Source: Teredinibacter haidensis
GTDB lineage: Bacteria; Pseudomonadota; Gammaproteobacteria; Pseudomonadales; Cellvibrionaceae
Assembly: GCF_014211975.1 (NCBI RefSeq)
Contig: NZ_CP060084.1
Coordinates: 248,001-312,000 of the forward strand
Length of the DNA: 64,000 bases
Reading direction: 5' to 3'
A program made the translations under genes and the position numbers. The notes beneath the pieces were generated by a model, which worked only from the letters and a program-made list of their open reading frames with translations, had not been told where the DNA came from and did no database searches. Positions 62,501 through 64,000 of this stretch are shown here, piece after piece (the first letter of the stretch is position 1; each line of letters starts with the position of its first letter).

Positions 62501-64000
62501 TGAGCTACGTAGCGGAGCCTTACGCCCAATTTGTTGATGACTTGCTTGTTGGCTTAACCGGCGGGCATGTACGTGAAACCTTCCGCATGTTGGACGAGGA
62601 GTCGCCCTTTCGTCTGAGTTCAGATAGCGGCATAAAACCTAACACCTTGCGGGTTTATGGACAAAAAGAGAGCACCGATGATAGCTATGTTTTTCAGCGC
62701 TTTACCCTGAATGTCGATTACGAATTATCCAATGGCCGCGATGTGGTCTGGAAAACCAAAGAGGGTGGGCTGCCAGCGGTTGATGCAGTTTGGCCTGCCG
62801 AGGGCACGACTTTCTATGTTAACTACGAAAGTGCGCGTAGTGGCTTTGACGGGCCACTGCTTAGTGATCGCAGCCCCGGTAGTGTGACGCGCCTGTTGGC
62901 GGAAAGTATTGGTCGCGAATACGCGGTACTGTCCGGCCAGTTGGAAAAAGTTTACGAGGCCGGTTTTTTAGAATCGGCAACAGGACGTGACTTGGATAAT
63001 CTGGTGGCGCTGGTTGGTATTACCCGCTGGGGCCGTGATGTGGCTGAGGGAGCCGTGAGTTTTAGTCGCAATACTCCGGCGCCAGCCGATATCACCATTA
63101 GTTCCGGTACTCGACTAACCACCGGTGATGCGCCCGCCCGCGTTTTTGAAACCACGGCGACAGCCACCCTACAGCGTGGGCAGCTGAGTGTGGAGGCGCC
63201 AATACAGGCCACTGCGACGGGAAGTGACGGTGTTGTGGAAGCTGGAAAGATTGTTGCGATTAACCGTCCTGTACTGGGTATTGATGCGGTTAGCAACGAT
63301 GAGCCCACCTTATTTGCAGCCAACAAAGAAAGTGACGAAGCCCTGCGCCTGCGAGCCCGTCGTGCCTTAGAAAGTGCTGGTCAGGCAACCGTGGGAGCCC
63401 TGCTGGGGGTACTGACCGGGCTGCCGGGTGTTCGGGAAAAAGACATTCGTTTTACCGAAGACCCTATCGAGCATCCCGGCATTGTTAACCTTGATATCGC
63501 GCTGCCGGAACTCAGTACGGAAAAGGCTGAAGACTACAAGCGCAGCGCTATTCAATTACTGGAAGAAACTCGCCCTGTCGGGGTACGCATTCGCCACACC
63601 ATCGAGGCGGCTCTGCCGCTTGGCGCGGCGACCCCCACTGGTGGACAGGACACGGCTTTGGGCGATGGCCCTCCGGTGTCTACCGGAACCCTGGATGAAA
63701 ACCTACACATGTCGGTGGATGCCAATGTGATTGTTCAGCCGCTATTGCAGAACCTGACACCGAGTGAACGGGAATCCCTGGTGAGTGCAGCAACAACGGT
63801 CGCGGAAAATTTTATTGCCGAGGCGGGCCTGGGTGAAACGCTGGTCTACAACCAACTGGTGGCCTTGCTGATGGATATTGACGGAGTGCTAGATGTCGCG
63901 TTGGAACTATTTCCCACCTCAGAGCACACCGGCCCGCGCACACGTAATGTATTACCTAGTGATGTTGGTGCGCGGCCGGTAGTTGGGACCATTGATGTGC
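62500..64000 (+). CDS. Baseplate J-like protein, 3' end beyond the window
   Basis: The frame is open from the ATG at 62500 to the window edge (500 residues visible). The typical J-family core appears: LESATGRDLDNLVALVGI, TPAPADITISSGTRLTT, VFETTATATLQRGQLSV, and ESDEALRLRARRALESAGQA, followed by GALLGVLTGLPGV. These form the wedge arms of contractile baseplates. It follows gp25 directly, the canonical order. Confidence 0.9.
   Translation, partial: MSYVAEPYAQFVDDLLVGLTGGHVRETFRMLDEESPFRLSSDSGIKPNTLRVYGQKESTDDSYVFQRFTLNVDYELSNGRDVVWKTKEGGLPAVDAVWPAEGTTFYVNYESARSGFDGPLLSDRSPGSVTRLLAESIGREYAVLSGQLEKVYEAGFLESATGRDLDNLVALVGITRWGRDVAEGAVSFSRNTPAPADITISSGTRLTTGDAPARVFETTATATLQRGQLSVEAPIQATATGSDGVVEAGKIVAINRPVLGIDAVSNDEPTLFAANKESDEALRLRARRALESAGQATVGALLGVLTGLPGVREKDIRFTEDPIEHPGIVNLDIALPELSTEKAEDYKRSAIQLLEETRPVGVRIRHTIEAALPLGAATPTGGQDTALGDGPPVSTGTLDENLHMSVDANVIVQPLLQNLTPSERESLVSAATTVAENFIAEAGLGETLVYNQLVALLMDIDGVLDVALELFPTSEHTGPRTRNVLPSDVGARPVVGTIDV

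Noticed and set aside
48413..64000. Interpretation as an ordinary P2/Mu-like prophage
   Set aside because: No integrase, repressor, capsid, portal, terminase or lysis gene and no att-like repeats are visible. The DUF4255-like and membrane phospholipase-like genes are not normal phage tail parts. The right edge is unseen, so this is not fully excluded.

Overview
The window reads as chromosomal DNA of a Gammaproteobacterium, and the gene mix fits a marine, polysaccharide-using lineage such as Cellvibrionaceae (Saccharophagus/Teredinibacter-like). That placement is an inference from gene content, gene order (uvrA - YajR-type MFS - ssb, and fabA/fabB as a pair) and protein similarity to Pseudomonas/E. 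coli relatives. It was not computed. No rRNA, tRNA, CRISPR array, insertion sequence or integrase was recognised.

Layout. (1) 1-2740: the three-gene NAD(P) transhydrogenase pntAA-pntAB-pntB, cut off at the left edge, ending in a terminator. (2) 2917-5145: a membrane protein and a periplasmic OmpA-type protein. (3) 5261-19622: one long S10-spc-alpha ribosomal protein run, from rpsJ to rplQ, including secY, rpmJ and rpoA. It has a near-consensus sigma-70 promoter, a boxA-like leader element and a strong terminator. A hairpin upstream of rpsM copies the first codons of rpsM. (4) 19623-20563: about 940 bp with no convincing gene. (5) 20564-32619: a complete glycogen cluster, malQ-glgB-glgX-glgP-glgC-glgA, covering ADP-glucose formation, synthesis, branching, debranching, phosphorolysis and oligosaccharide recycling. 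(6) 32775-39643: uvrA, a CsgD/VpsT-like regulator, a YajR-like MFS exporter, ssb and a degenerate RmlD-like protein. (7) 39714-44011: fabB and fabA on the minus strand, then galU and manB/cpsG on the plus strand, which supply unsaturated fatty acids and sugar nucleotides. (8) 44078-46526 (minus): a four-gene bufferin-type RiPP operon (DUF2282 precursor, DUF692/MNIO enzyme, DUF2063 partner, DoxX), probably for copper handling. (9) 47046-47753: a NarL/LuxR regulator with a degenerate receiver domain. (10) 48413-64000: a contractile injection system (CIS) locus that continues beyond the right edge.

The CIS locus is the most unusual part. It encodes a gpN-like protein with an acidic DLGL-repeat tail, a 1107-residue helical protein, an 885-residue protein joining a zinc-dependent phospholipase C-like domain to about six membrane segments and a large C-terminal region, a DUF4255/Pvc16-like protein, one sheath, one tube, a chaperone-like protein, a lysine-rich low-complexity protein, separate hub (gpD-like) and spike (gpV-like) proteins, a PAAR-like tip, a gp25-like wedge and a baseplate J protein. 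No AAA+ ATPase, capsid, terminase or lysis gene lies in the visible part, so it looks like a dedicated injection device rather than a prophage. The multi-pass phospholipase-like protein is a good candidate for an effector or an envelope anchor of this device.
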